DNA of 64,000 bases, from assembly GCA_021323655.1 (NCBI GenBank), contig JAJPKO010000042.1:59546-123545 (forward strand), given 5' to 3'. Below are positions 33,630-41,494 of this stretch, one piece after another. The translations under genes were made by a program, and so were the position numbers. How positions within the stretch are numbered: position 1 is the stretch's first letter; the number at the start of each line of letters is the position of its first letter. Origin of the DNA: Acidobacteriaceae bacterium (GTDB lineage Bacteria > Acidobacteriota > Terriglobia > Terriglobales > Acidobacteriaceae). The notes beneath the pieces are model-generated. The model did not search any database. It had not been told where the DNA came from and saw nothing but the letters and a program-made list of their open reading frames with translations.

Positions 33630-34115
33630 TCATTGAATGGATTCGCAGACAATGCTGATGTGGACGGCGTGGTCTTCAAATTTATAGCTGCGATCAATTC
33701 GGAATTCAGGCTGCTGCATATGCAGGCGGTAATTCGTTCCAGTTACAACAGCAGGTGTGGAGAGCATGCAGCCTGACGCCAGCACCGGATGCTTGCCCTT
33801 CCACGCACCGGCAATCATATTGCAAACTTCACCAATGGCATCCTTTACCATGTCATCCAGTTCAGCCGGAGAAGTCCCTACCATGCACTCAGCCATGCGC
33901 AGAGCTGTGTCCAGCCCACAGCGAAGCGTACAGGCCCCGCTCATCGCCCCCGCAAGCCCAATCACAGCGGTAATGGTCTCCTTGTCATCCGAGAGGCGTG
34001 CATCAGCAGCAGTGCATGCCGCACCCATCATTAAACGAAATACTTCTTCTACTGCGCTGTCCAGGTCCTGCGCATGCGCGCCTTCCTGAAGCAATTCGCG
34101 GGCCGGCGTTGACAT
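33630..34115 (-). CDS. cheX: CheX-type CheY-P phosphatase
   Basis: The protein has 161 residues. It contains the CheX/CheC phosphatase helix with the E-x2-N motif in DDMVKDAIGEVCNMIAGAWK and the conserved core LRMAECMVGTSPAEL. One such helix is present, as in CheX rather than the two of CheC. It would remove phosphate from CheY-P and terminate the tumbling signal. It follows cheY by 36 nt, so response regulator and phosphatase are made together. The start ATG at 34115 has a GGGG stretch upstream. Confidence 0.85.
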   Translation of the reverse strand: MSTPARELLQEGAHAQDLDSAVEEVFRLMMGAACTAADARLSDDKETITAVIGLAGAMSGACTLRCGLDTALRMAECMVGTSPAELDDMVKDAIGEVCNMIAGAWKGKHPVLASGCMLSTPAVVTGTNYRLHMQQPEFRIDRSYKFEDHAVHISIVCESIQ

Positions 34116-34151
34116 ACGTTATTCCCCCAATAAATTTTGGATTGAAAGAGA

Positions 34152-34535
34152 TCAAGCAAGATCCAGAAGAGGCAGAACGCGGTCCTTAACCTGTTCCGGA
34201 GTAAATGGTTTGCGGATATATCCCTGCGCACCCGCAGCAATGGCCGCCTTCACATGCTCCTCGCTGCCCTCGGTTGTAATCATCACCACCGGCACATCCG
34301 GGGCAAGCTCCTGCGCGCGCATCTGGCGAAGAAACTCAAGGCCATCCATCATCGGCATGTTTATATCAGACAAGACCAGCTGTACCTGCTCGCTCTTCAG
34401 GACCTCCAGAGCCTCTGCACCACTGGAAGCTTCATACACTTTGTCCAGCGACAACCCCGCCTGTCGCAGGGCACGCTCCACGATTTTCCGCATCACAGAA
34501 GAATCATCCACAATAAGGGCATTGATATTGCTCAT
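34152..34535 (-). CDS. cheY: Response regulator CheY
   Basis: This single receiver domain has 127 residues from the chosen ATG. The acidic pair D10-D11 (ALIVDDSSVMRK), phosphoacceptor D57 (VLSDINMPMMDG), the switch threonine in VVMITTEGSEE and the lysine in YIRKPFTPEQ are all present. The start is ATG at 34535 because AAGGAG lies five bases upstream; a start two codons earlier lacks this spacing. It has no output domain, so it acts by binding the motor switch. A FliA -10 element lies just upstream at 34558. Confidence 0.9.
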   Translation of the reverse strand: MSNINALIVDDSSVMRKIVERALRQAGLSLDKVYEASSGAEALEVLKSEQVQLVLSDINMPMMDGLEFLRQMRAQELAPDVPVVMITTEGSEEHVKAAIAAGAQGYIRKPFTPEQVKDRVLPLLDLA

Positions 34536-34557
34536 CGGCACTCCTTGTTCAATGCCC

Positions 34558-34584
34558 TTATCGGCAGCTTCCCCTGTGACTAGA
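34558..34584 (-). promoter_or_regulatory. Probable sigma-28 promoter for cheY-cheX
   Basis: A perfect GCCGATAA -10 on the minus strand (34565 to 34558). The -35 position (TCTAGTCA) is only 4 of 8. The start would fall near 34550, 15 nt before the cheY ATG. It lies at the 3' end of the zinc-finger/MshEN-like gene. Confidence 0.55.
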
Positions 34585-35485
34585 GGATGCCGGGCTCAGT
34601 GGAAAATGTGCAGACCATATCTTCGATTTCGTCCGCGGACGGAAGCGGCCTCCGCTGCGAACCAGCCCTTCTCCACAACCGGAGCCAGAGATAGTTATGC
34701 ATCCTCACCAGCCGCGCCTCGACTGGCCGCCGCTCTTCCACCATTGCCGTCATGGCGTGGGCCACACCGCGCAAACTCGTAGCCTCCAGCAGCCGTACCT
34801 TCGGAAAAGATGCGCGCAGTAACGCCGCATGGGCGCGCTCAAACTCTGAATCACACAGCACTCCGGCCTCACATTTCAGGCCGGTCATGCGTTCCAGCGC
34901 CAGGGTGATGCAGGAATCCGGTCTGCTCTCAAATGCAAGATAAAGAAGTGTCTGCCCTGCCGTTCGCAATGGCAGCACTCCAAAGCTGTCCGCCAGCAGG
35001 CGAGGCAGCGCGGGGGCCATCATCGCAGCGTGAAAGTTGTCTACCGATAACACCGGGCAGCCCCATTGCGCTGCCAACGCACGTGCTACCTGTTCCGGTG
35101 CTGCCGCTTTCTGCCGTACAAGCCACTCCCCCAGCCGTCCCGTACCAGCCTTGGCCTGCGCATCCAGCGCGCGCCTCAACTGTTCCTGCGTAATCTGTTT
35201 TTGCGACAACAAAAGCAACCCGAGAGGTACCCGGTGCTGATGCACAACCGGAGCGCCCATTCCGCCATGCACTTCCCGCAATACAGCGGACTCGATCAAC
35301 TCGCGCGCGCAAAGAGTCGAACAGGCCCACTTGCCCTCAAAGACAGGTACATCGCGGCTGCGCCATAACCGCAACCACCCGCTTTTGCAATTTGGATTTC
35401 CACACTGCGGAAAGAGTGCTGATGTGGCGCCTTCCACAGGTGAGATCTGTGCTTGCTTTTCTGTACGCTTCATCAGAACAGGCAT
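34580..35485 (-). CDS. Zinc-finger / MshEN-like protein of the motility cluster
   Basis: The protein has 301 residues with no signal peptide. The N-terminus has a four-cysteine zinc-binding pattern (C28, C33 in CGNPNC; C55, C59 in CSTLC). Residues about 85-145 form two tandem repeats, PLGLLLLSQKQITQEQLRRA and RLGEWLVRQKAAAPEQVARA, that match the R-L-G-x-x-L...Q-L-x-x-A-L-x-x-Q pattern of MshEN/GspE N-terminal domains. Some of these bind cyclic di-GMP. The following part resembles the rest of a T2SSE_N domain (WGCPVLSVDN, LRTAGQTLLYLAFE), but the ATPase is absent. It overlaps the long fliN by 13 nt and precedes cheY, so a motility-switch role is likely. That role is inference. Confidence 0.7.
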   Translation of the reverse strand: MPVLMKRTEKQAQISPVEGATSALFPQCGNPNCKSGWLRLWRSRDVPVFEGKWACSTLCARELIESAVLREVHGGMGAPVVHQHRVPLGLLLLSQKQITQEQLRRALDAQAKAGTGRLGEWLVRQKAAAPEQVARALAAQWGCPVLSVDNFHAAMMAPALPRLLADSFGVLPLRTAGQTLLYLAFESRPDSCITLALERMTGLKCEAGVLCDSEFERAHAALLRASFPKVRLLEATSLRGVAHAMTAMVEERRPVEARLVRMHNYLWLRLWRRAGSQRRPLPSADEIEDMVCTFSTEPGIL

Positions 35486-36201
35486 CGTATGCTCTCCAGA
35501 GACTTGCGAGGTTCGGCCACTTCAGTCACCCGCAGTCCAAAATTACCATTCACCAGAACAACCTCACCTCGTGCAACAATCTTGTCGCCCACAATCAGAT
35601 CTATGGGGTCCGTCACATGGCGCTCCAGTTGCACTACATCGCCAGGACCAAGCTCCAGCACTTCACCCAGCGGCATCTCCCGCGAACCGAAGCGAAGAGA
35701 TGCGTCCAGCTCCACATCCAGTAACAGATCTACGCCACGCTGCGGCAATGTCTCCATCGTTTTGAGCTTCTCGGTTCGATCGGCAAAAGCTACAGGCACA
35801 ACTATCTCTCCGAAGCGGAGCTCATAAAACAAAAATGTCACATCGGGCAAAGGAACCTGGCGTATCGAAGCAATGGATACTTGCGATCCCATTGCTTTGC
35901 CTGCTGCCTTTGCTGTGCGCTCGGCCACCTGTCGCACAATGCTCTCCCACAGCTGCGCATCACCTCTCTGATCGGAATCACCCGCCGTTATGCGTGCATC
36001 CACCAGCAGACGGGCCACCGTCTCCAAATCGGCCTGTATCCAGAAAGACCCACGGACACCTCCTTCCACTTCTATCTGGCAGCAGAGCGCTTTCCCTATT
36101 TCAGCTCTGGCTTCCGACGGGACCAGTTTCACCATTCCAGCCAGTTCCTGACTGAAACCCATCGGAGCCTCGATCAGCCATGCATCAAGAAATGTCTTCA
36201 T
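35473..36201 (-). CDS. fliN: FliN/FliY-type flagellar motor switch protein (long form)
   Basis: The protein has 242 residues. The C-terminal ~75 residues are a SpoA/FliN domain: DLLLDVELDASLRFGSREMP, then LGEVLELGPGDVVQLER, DPIDLIVGDKIVARGEVVLV and FGLRVTEV. The N-terminal ~160 residues are like the CheC-like half of FliY, but the phosphatase motif E-x2-N is not evident, so it is probably structural. The start is ATG at 36201, where GGGAG lies five bases upstream. It forms the C-ring with FliM; an IS110-family insertion now separates it from fliM. A second, shorter SpoA protein is encoded at 44645. Confidence 0.85.
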   Translation of the reverse strand: MKTFLDAWLIEAPMGFSQELAGMVKLVPSEARAEIGKALCCQIEVEGGVRGSFWIQADLETVARLLVDARITAGDSDQRGDAQLWESIVRQVAERTAKAAGKAMGSQVSIASIRQVPLPDVTFLFYELRFGEIVVPVAFADRTEKLKTMETLPQRGVDLLLDVELDASLRFGSREMPLGEVLELGPGDVVQLERHVTDPIDLIVGDKIVARGEVVLVNGNFGLRVTEVAEPRKSLESIRCLF

Positions 36202-36210
36202 GTTTTCTCC

Positions 36211-37487
36211 CATGAATAGTTGTCTACTCATGCTTTAGTTGGGGCCTGTATTAGGAGGCCAGTACGAAATTGGGGAAGTCCTCGAAGACCCAGTTGTTCT
36301 TGAGGGTGTGGTAGATGACTCCCAGGAACTTGCGCGCCAGTGCGATGTTGGCTTTGCCTCCGCCGCGGCGGCGCTGGATGCGTAGATAGAACTGCTGGAG
36401 GAATGGGCTGTAGCGTTTGGCGATCAGGGCGCACTGTACCAGGGCCGTGCGGGCCAGCTTGTTGCCTTGCTTGGTGATGCGTCCGGAGTGTTCCGTTTCA
36501 TTGGAGTTTTGCACCCTCGGCACCAGTCCGAAGTAGGCAGCCAGCTTGCCGGGATCGTCGAAGTCCTCGATCCGCCCGATTGCGCTCAACAGCACAGCGG
36601 CCGAGACCGGGCCGATGCCCTTGATGCTCATCAGGTTTTCGTGGCCGGCCAGCCTGGGCCCTTCTTCTTCGATCAGTTCCTCCAGTTCGGCGATGCTACC
36701 GGTCAAGCTGCGGATTTGGCCCACCAGCACCCGCGCCTCGGCCGCCACGATCGGAGAGAGCGGCAGCGCCAGCACCCGATCGAGCGCCTTGTTGCTGGAC
36801 AGTGCTTCCTTCTTCAGGTTGGTCCCTTCGGCGGAAAGCAGGTTGTTGATCTTGGCCTTCAGCGCCGACCGCTGCTTCACCAGCAGATCGCGTGTTTGGG
36901 CCAGATGCGTCATATTTCTTTGGTTCGGCTCTTTCATCCGCACCTCCGGCAACAGATCTTTCGCCAGATACAACGCCAGCAATTCGGCGTCGTTCTTGTC
37001 GGTCTTCTTCACCGACTGGCTGATCACCTTGAACTGGCTCGGATTCACTACCGCCACCCGCGCCACGTGCTTCACCACCGCGTCATGGAACAGTCGCGTG
37101 TTGCCTGTCGCTTCCACTGCCAGCTCGTCTTCTTTCCTCAACTGCGCGGCAAACAACTTCAGCTCTCGCATCGGCCACTGCCGCAGATACGTCCGTTTTC
37201 CAGCCGCGTGCATACGGTGAACTGCGTCCGATGCAGGTCCACTCCCAGATAACGCTTCATCTCGTCTCTCCTCGCGTTCTTCGCGCTGTGGAGTAGACGC
37301 GCTCTGCGGCGATCACCACACTCCCATCCAAGGTCCTCGCGGCCTTACGGTGACGCTTCGGTTGCAGGTCTGACTAATCTCCTTTACGAGGTCCAATGGC
37401 CTCAGAAAACCATCCAGCCCGCACCCTGCCTGCTCCACAGACCTGCTGTGAAGCCTACCGCCTCAGAATCTCCCTGTACTATTCATG
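36211..37487 (-). mobile_element. IS110-family insertion between fliM and fliN
   Basis: The region between the fliN start (36201) and the fliM stop (37513) is filled by an IS110-type transposase gene and about 250 nt of non-coding sequence upstream of it. The exact ends are not resolved; the IS110 family often lacks clear inverted repeats. CATGAATAGT (36211-36220) on the left and its reverse complement ACTATTCATG (37478-37487) on the right flank the insert; I use them as outer bounds only. Confidence 0.7.
36251..37260 (-). pseudogene. IS110-family transposase with a frameshift
   Basis: The main frame (36251-37213) gives VEATGNTRLFHDAVVKHVAR, KTDKNDAELLALYLAKDLLP, MSIKGIGPVSAAVLLSAIG and FGLVPRVQNSNETEHSGRI, the full DEDD/Transposase_20 layout. 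The true N-terminus (MKRYLGVDLHRTQFTVCTRL, with the first catalytic Asp) begins at ATG 37260 in another frame and joins the main frame by a -1 shift at the run GGAAAAC (37195-37201). Either one A was lost, leaving a dead copy, or ribosomes slip there. IS110 members are not known to need frameshifting, so a broken copy is more likely. Confidence 0.75.
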
Positions 37488-37512
37488 CCATCTCCTGCAT
37501 CTCCAATGTTCC

Positions 37513-38487
37513 CTATTCAGCAATGGACCGGGCCAGATGCGCGGCCATCCGTTCCTCTACCTGCACCACCTGGGCCGTAAACACCGGCACTCCGGCAATG
37601 CGCAGTTCCGCTAGATGCGATGACATCAATGGCAACCTCAGTACCTGTCCTTCGTACAGAGACTCTAACTGCCGCCCCTGCAGGCGCACCGGAGGCAGTT
37701 GCAGGGAGGCGCCGACTTTGATCCGCCGTACCCTCTCCTGCATGCGCTGCCGCGTCTCCGGTGAATGCCTGTGCTGATGGCTCCAGTCGCCCGTCAGGCG
37801 GCGCAACACTGTATTTGAAACCACGGCGGGAAAAGCCAGGTTCAGCATTCCGCTTGCCCCCGGCATCTGGATTTCAAAGCTCAGGCACAAGGTCTTCTCT
37901 GAAACCGGCATAATACGGGCGATCTGCGTATGGAGTTGCCGCCGCTCGAAGGAGAAGCTCAGGCCTACGGGCTGCCACGCCGTACTCAGCTCCCGGCAGA
38001 TCACCTCAGCCACACTCGTTAGAATGGACTCTTCAATGTCTGTCAACTCCCGTACCTGGTCTGCACGGCCTTCGCCACCAAGCAGCAGATCAATCATGGG
38101 AGGAGCCAGCGACAGATCAAGCTGAAGCACAGATAACGCACGCAGCGGCTCCAGCCGTACGGAACTCACATAAGCGAGGTCCGGGATCCGCATCATAAAT
38201 TCGTTAAATGGCATCTGCTCGGCAGAGACCAGGTTTACGCGAAAGCGGCTGCGCAGCCAGACCCCAAGATTGTGCGTGAGGTTTCGCGCAAAAATGTCAT
38301 TCAGCAGGCTGATGGCGCGAAGCTGTTCATTACTGATCTGCCCTGAGTTCGCAAAACTATACGGTTGCACACGAGGGCGCGCATCCTGTGACGCAGCCTT
38401 GGAGCGGGCCCGAGCGGCCTGAAACAAAGCATCAATCTCGTCCTGCTTCAGGCTCTTCTCTACCTTTCTGCTTCCTTGGTTGTCCAT
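37513..38487 (-). CDS. fliM: Flagellar motor switch protein FliM
   Basis: The protein has 324 residues. The N-terminus has the CheY-P binding patch form (SLKQDEIDALFQAA), followed by VQPYSFANSGQISNEQLRAI and the middle domain NLTHNLGVWLRSRFRVNLVS. FNEFMMRIPDLAYV and LLGGEGRADQVRELTDIEES are typical. The C-terminus is a SpoA domain (GASLQLPPVRLQGRQLESLY). ATG at 38487 overlaps the fliA stop by one base (TGATG), with GGGAG upstream; a GTG one codon earlier is possible. It was probably followed directly by fliN before the IS110 insertion. Confidence 0.93.
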   Translation of the reverse strand: MDNQGSRKVEKSLKQDEIDALFQAARARSKAASQDARPRVQPYSFANSGQISNEQLRAISLLNDIFARNLTHNLGVWLRSRFRVNLVSAEQMPFNEFMMRIPDLAYVSSVRLEPLRALSVLQLDLSLAPPMIDLLLGGEGRADQVRELTDIEESILTSVAEVICRELSTAWQPVGLSFSFERRQLHTQIARIMPVSEKTLCLSFEIQMPGASGMLNLAFPAVVSNTVLRRLTGDWSHQHRHSPETRQRMQERVRRIKVGASLQLPPVRLQGRQLESLYEGQVLRLPLMSSHLAELRIAGVPVFTAQVVQVEERMAAHLARSIAE

Positions 38488-39359
38488 CACTTCTCCCGAA
38501 CGGTCTTTGCTGCCAGGTCGGCCAGCATACTACGCAGCCTCAGAACAGCAGCTGCATGGATCTGCGATACGCGCGACTCGACAACTCCAAGCGTCAAACC
38601 GATTTCCTTCATCGTCATTTCTTCGTAGTAATAAAGCGTCATCACCAGACGCTCCCTTTCCGGCAAACCACGGATGGCTGCCGCCAACCGCTGCCGTAGC
38701 TCGCCCTCCAGGCAGCGAAACAAGGGGTCATCTTCCCCACGATTCGGTACATACGCCAGCTCTTCTTCGCCCGAGTCCTCTGAATGCTCCAGATGCAGCG
38801 TGCCAATCTCCAGCCCTTTCAATTCGCCGAGCAACTGATGGTAATCACCAAGCTCCAGACCCAGCTCTGCAGCAATCTCGTTTTCAGAAGGCGTTCGTCC
38901 CAGCCGTGCCGTCAACACGCGGATCGCCTGTTCGATGGCCCTTCCCTTGCGGCGCAAATCGCGCGGGCTCCAGTCGAGCGTCCTCAAACTGTCAAGAATG
39001 GCCCCGCGTATACGGAATTGAGCATAGCTGCGAAACTGCACCTTCTTGGCTGGATCAAACTTCTGAAACGCATCCAGGAGTCCAAGCACCCCCGCACTTA
39101 CCAGCTCTTCCATTTCCACATGCTGCGGCAACCGCTCATGAATACGCCGTGCAATGTAGCGCACCACCGGCAGGTGCTCCAGCATCATCTGCTCCTGCTC
39201 AGGAGTAAACCGGCCTCCATCCCGCCGGACATGCGCCCCGCTGCCCGCACCTTTCTTCCTCGGTTCGCTTTCCGCTTCCGCGAGTGAAAGCATGGCTGCC
39301 TTCCGTCTCATCTCTTCGTCCGTCAATGGCTGCTCCGCCATAGTCCTCATGTTCCGCAT
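38487..39359 (-). CDS. fliA: Flagellar sigma factor FliA (sigma-28)
   Basis: The protein has 290 residues. Region 2 reads LPVVRYIARRIHERLPQHVE, then MEELVSAGVLGLLDAFQKFD and VQFRSYAQFRIRGAILDSLR, as in FliA/WhiG. Region 3 has LTARLGRTPSENEIAAELGL. Region 4 is LPERERLVMTLYYYEEMTMK, then EIGLTLGVVESRVSQIHAAA. It directs transcription from the GCCGATAA promoters seen at 29340 and 34558. The first ~50 residues form a longer leader than usual; ATG at 39341 is an alternative start. It lies 20 nt after flhA with no flhF/flhG between, unlike many bacteria. Confidence 0.93.
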   Translation of the reverse strand: MRNMRTMAEQPLTDEEMRRKAAMLSLAEAESEPRKKGAGSGAHVRRDGGRFTPEQEQMMLEHLPVVRYIARRIHERLPQHVEMEELVSAGVLGLLDAFQKFDPAKKVQFRSYAQFRIRGAILDSLRTLDWSPRDLRRKGRAIEQAIRVLTARLGRTPSENEIAAELGLELGDYHQLLGELKGLEIGTLHLEHSEDSGEEELAYVPNRGEDDPLFRCLEGELRQRLAAAIRGLPERERLVMTLYYYEEMTMKEIGLTLGVVESRVSQIHAAAVLRLRSMLADLAAKTVREK

Positions 39360-39379
39360 TTCAACTCATCCATTTGTTT

Positions 39380-41494
39380 TCAGCGCACAATTCCCAAGGA
39401 CCGCACGCGCACATCCGGAGGCACTTCCAGAGGCGACAGCACCACCACCTTCGGAAGGATTGGCTCCATCCAGCGCCGCAGATAGAAGCGCGCCGGACTC
39501 GAACATAAAAGCACGGGAGTTGCCAGATTTGATTGCTGCTCAATTAGCTGCTTCACAGAATCCATAAGCCTGCGGAACCACGCCACCCCGCGCGGACGAC
39601 CATCCGACAGCAGAAGCGCACCTGACTCGCCTGAAAACGCCGTCGCCATCTCGTTTTCCAGCGCCGCATCAATCTGAAAGACCCGCAGCGTGCCATCGTC
39701 TTCGAGCAGTGGTTGCACAATGCGGCGCCCCATCGCCTGACGCACCGTTTCCACCAGGTATGGCAATGCTTTACTGACCTGCGCCGCATCCAGCAGGACC
39801 TCCAGAATTGTGCCCAAATCGCGGATAGGCACCTGTTCGCGCAGCATTTGCTGCAGTACCTTCTGCACCTCGCCCAGCGATAACACCTTCGGGACCAGCT
39901 CCTCCACCAGCTTCGGGTGCGATTCATTCAGCGAATCCAGCAGACGTTTCGTTTCTGCGCGGCCAAGCAACTCATGTGCATGCCGGCGCACCAGCTCCGC
40001 CAGGTGAGTCGTGATCGCTGTCACGCCATCCACCACTGAATACCCCGACGCAATTGCCTGGCTCTCCAATGCTGGTGAAATCCAGCGTGCAGGCGACTGG
40101 AAGGCCGGTTCCACCGTCTCTCTTCCCGGAACCGGCTGGCTCACCGGCCCTGTCTGCACAGCCAGCATGCTGTTGCTCTCAATCTGCCACCGGCCCGCCT
40201 CCATACCTCGCAACGAAAATACATACTCGCGTGGGCGCAGCCGCAAATTGTCAGAGATATGAATCGCCGGAACAACAAATCCAAGCTCAGAAGCAAGCTG
40301 CTTTCGCAATGCACGCACACGCGCCAGCATCTGGCCGCCCTGCTTTTCATCCACTAACGGAATCAACTGAAATCCAATCTCAAGGCTCAGCTCATCCACC
40401 TTCAACAAGGAGGCAATATTTTCCGCCTGCGTCGTCGCCTTCTTCTGCTCCGGTTCAGCCGTCGCTGCTTCCCTCTGTTGTTTCTTTGAAACCTTCCATC
40501 CCACATACCCCAGCGCTGCCGCTGGAACGAGAAAGGCCAGTTTCGGAAGCCCCGGAACAAGTCCAAGCAGACCCAGCACGCCACTCGCGATGTAGAGTGT
40601 AGTGCCTTTACGCAGCAACTGCGCACTCAGTTCTGCCGTCAACCCTGAAGCAGTGTTGGCCCGCGTCAGCACCATACCGCCCGCAACAGACACCAGCAGC
40701 GAAGGAATCAGCGTCACCAGGCCGTCGCCCACCGTCAGCACTGTGTAGGTCCGCGCCGCTTCTGACAGCGCCACCCCATGCTGAAGCACACCAATCAGCA
40801 AACCAGCCACAATGTTGATGGCGGTGATCAAGATCGTCGCCAGAGCATCTCGCTGATTAAATCGCGCTGCGCCATCCATCGCCCCGTAAAATTCCGCTTC
40901 CTGGGCAATCGCCTGACGGCGTTTTCTTGCGGAAGTTTCATCAATCAGGCCGGCATTCAGGTCAGCATCAATGGCCATCTGCTTGCCCGGAAGTGCATCC
41001 AGCGTGAACCGCGCTGTCACCTCCGCCGTACGGACAGCGCCGTGGCTCACCACCAGAAACTGGATGGCAATCAGCGCCAGAAAGAGCACAAACCCTACCA
41101 CATAATTTCCACCCACTACAAACTGGCCAAAGGCCTCAATCACGCTGCCCGCTGCCGTTGTTCCCTCATTACCATGCATCAAAATACGCCGGCTGGACGC
41201 AATGTTGAGCGAGAGCCGGAAGAGCGTTAACAATAGCAGCAAACTGGGAAACACCGAGAAATCCACCGCGCGCCGCAACTGTACAGCGGAAAGGAAGACC
41301 AGCACCGAAGCAGAAAACGAGCAGGCCAGCAGCAGGTCAAGCACGGCCGCCGGGACTGGCACCAACATCACAAAAAGAATGCTGATGGCAGCGACCGGAA
41401 GCCATAGCTCTGTGCCGAACTTTACAATCGCCGCCAGTGCGCCCTTCCTGCCTGCTGTCTTGGGCACCGCAGGAACAACCACAGATGCGCTCAT
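39380..41494 (-). CDS. flhA: Flagellar export gate protein FlhA
   Basis: The protein has 704 residues: eight N-terminal membrane helices (about residues 30-330) and a large cytoplasmic C-domain. The FHIPEP signature region reads LLTLFRLSLNIASSRRILMH, then ALPGKQMAIDADLNAGLID and FYGAMDGAARFNQRDALATI. The C-domain contains LVELVRRHAHELLGRAETKR and AKLE-like VQKVLQQMLREQVPIRDLGT, then ILEVLLDA. It binds chaperone-cargo complexes and feeds the export channel. It overlaps flhB by 4 nt (ATGA). Confidence 0.94.
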   Translation of the reverse strand: MSASVVVPAVPKTAGRKGALAAIVKFGTELWLPVAAISILFVMLVPVPAAVLDLLLACSFSASVLVFLSAVQLRRAVDFSVFPSLLLLLTLFRLSLNIASSRRILMHGNEGTTAAGSVIEAFGQFVVGGNYVVGFVLFLALIAIQFLVVSHGAVRTAEVTARFTLDALPGKQMAIDADLNAGLIDETSARKRRQAIAQEAEFYGAMDGAARFNQRDALATILITAINIVAGLLIGVLQHGVALSEAARTYTVLTVGDGLVTLIPSLLVSVAGGMVLTRANTASGLTAELSAQLLRKGTTLYIASGVLGLLGLVPGLPKLAFLVPAAALGYVGWKVSKKQQREAATAEPEQKKATTQAENIASLLKVDELSLEIGFQLIPLVDEKQGGQMLARVRALRKQLASELGFVVPAIHISDNLRLRPREYVFSLRGMEAGRWQIESNSMLAVQTGPVSQPVPGRETVEPAFQSPARWISPALESQAIASGYSVVDGVTAITTHLAELVRRHAHELLGRAETKRLLDSLNESHPKLVEELVPKVLSLGEVQKVLQQMLREQVPIRDLGTILEVLLDAAQVSKALPYLVETVRQAMGRRIVQPLLEDDGTLRVFQIDAALENEMATAFSGESGALLLSDGRPRGVAWFRRLMDSVKQLIEQQSNLATPVLLCSSPARFYLRRWMEPILPKVVVLSPLEVPPDVRVRSLGIVR

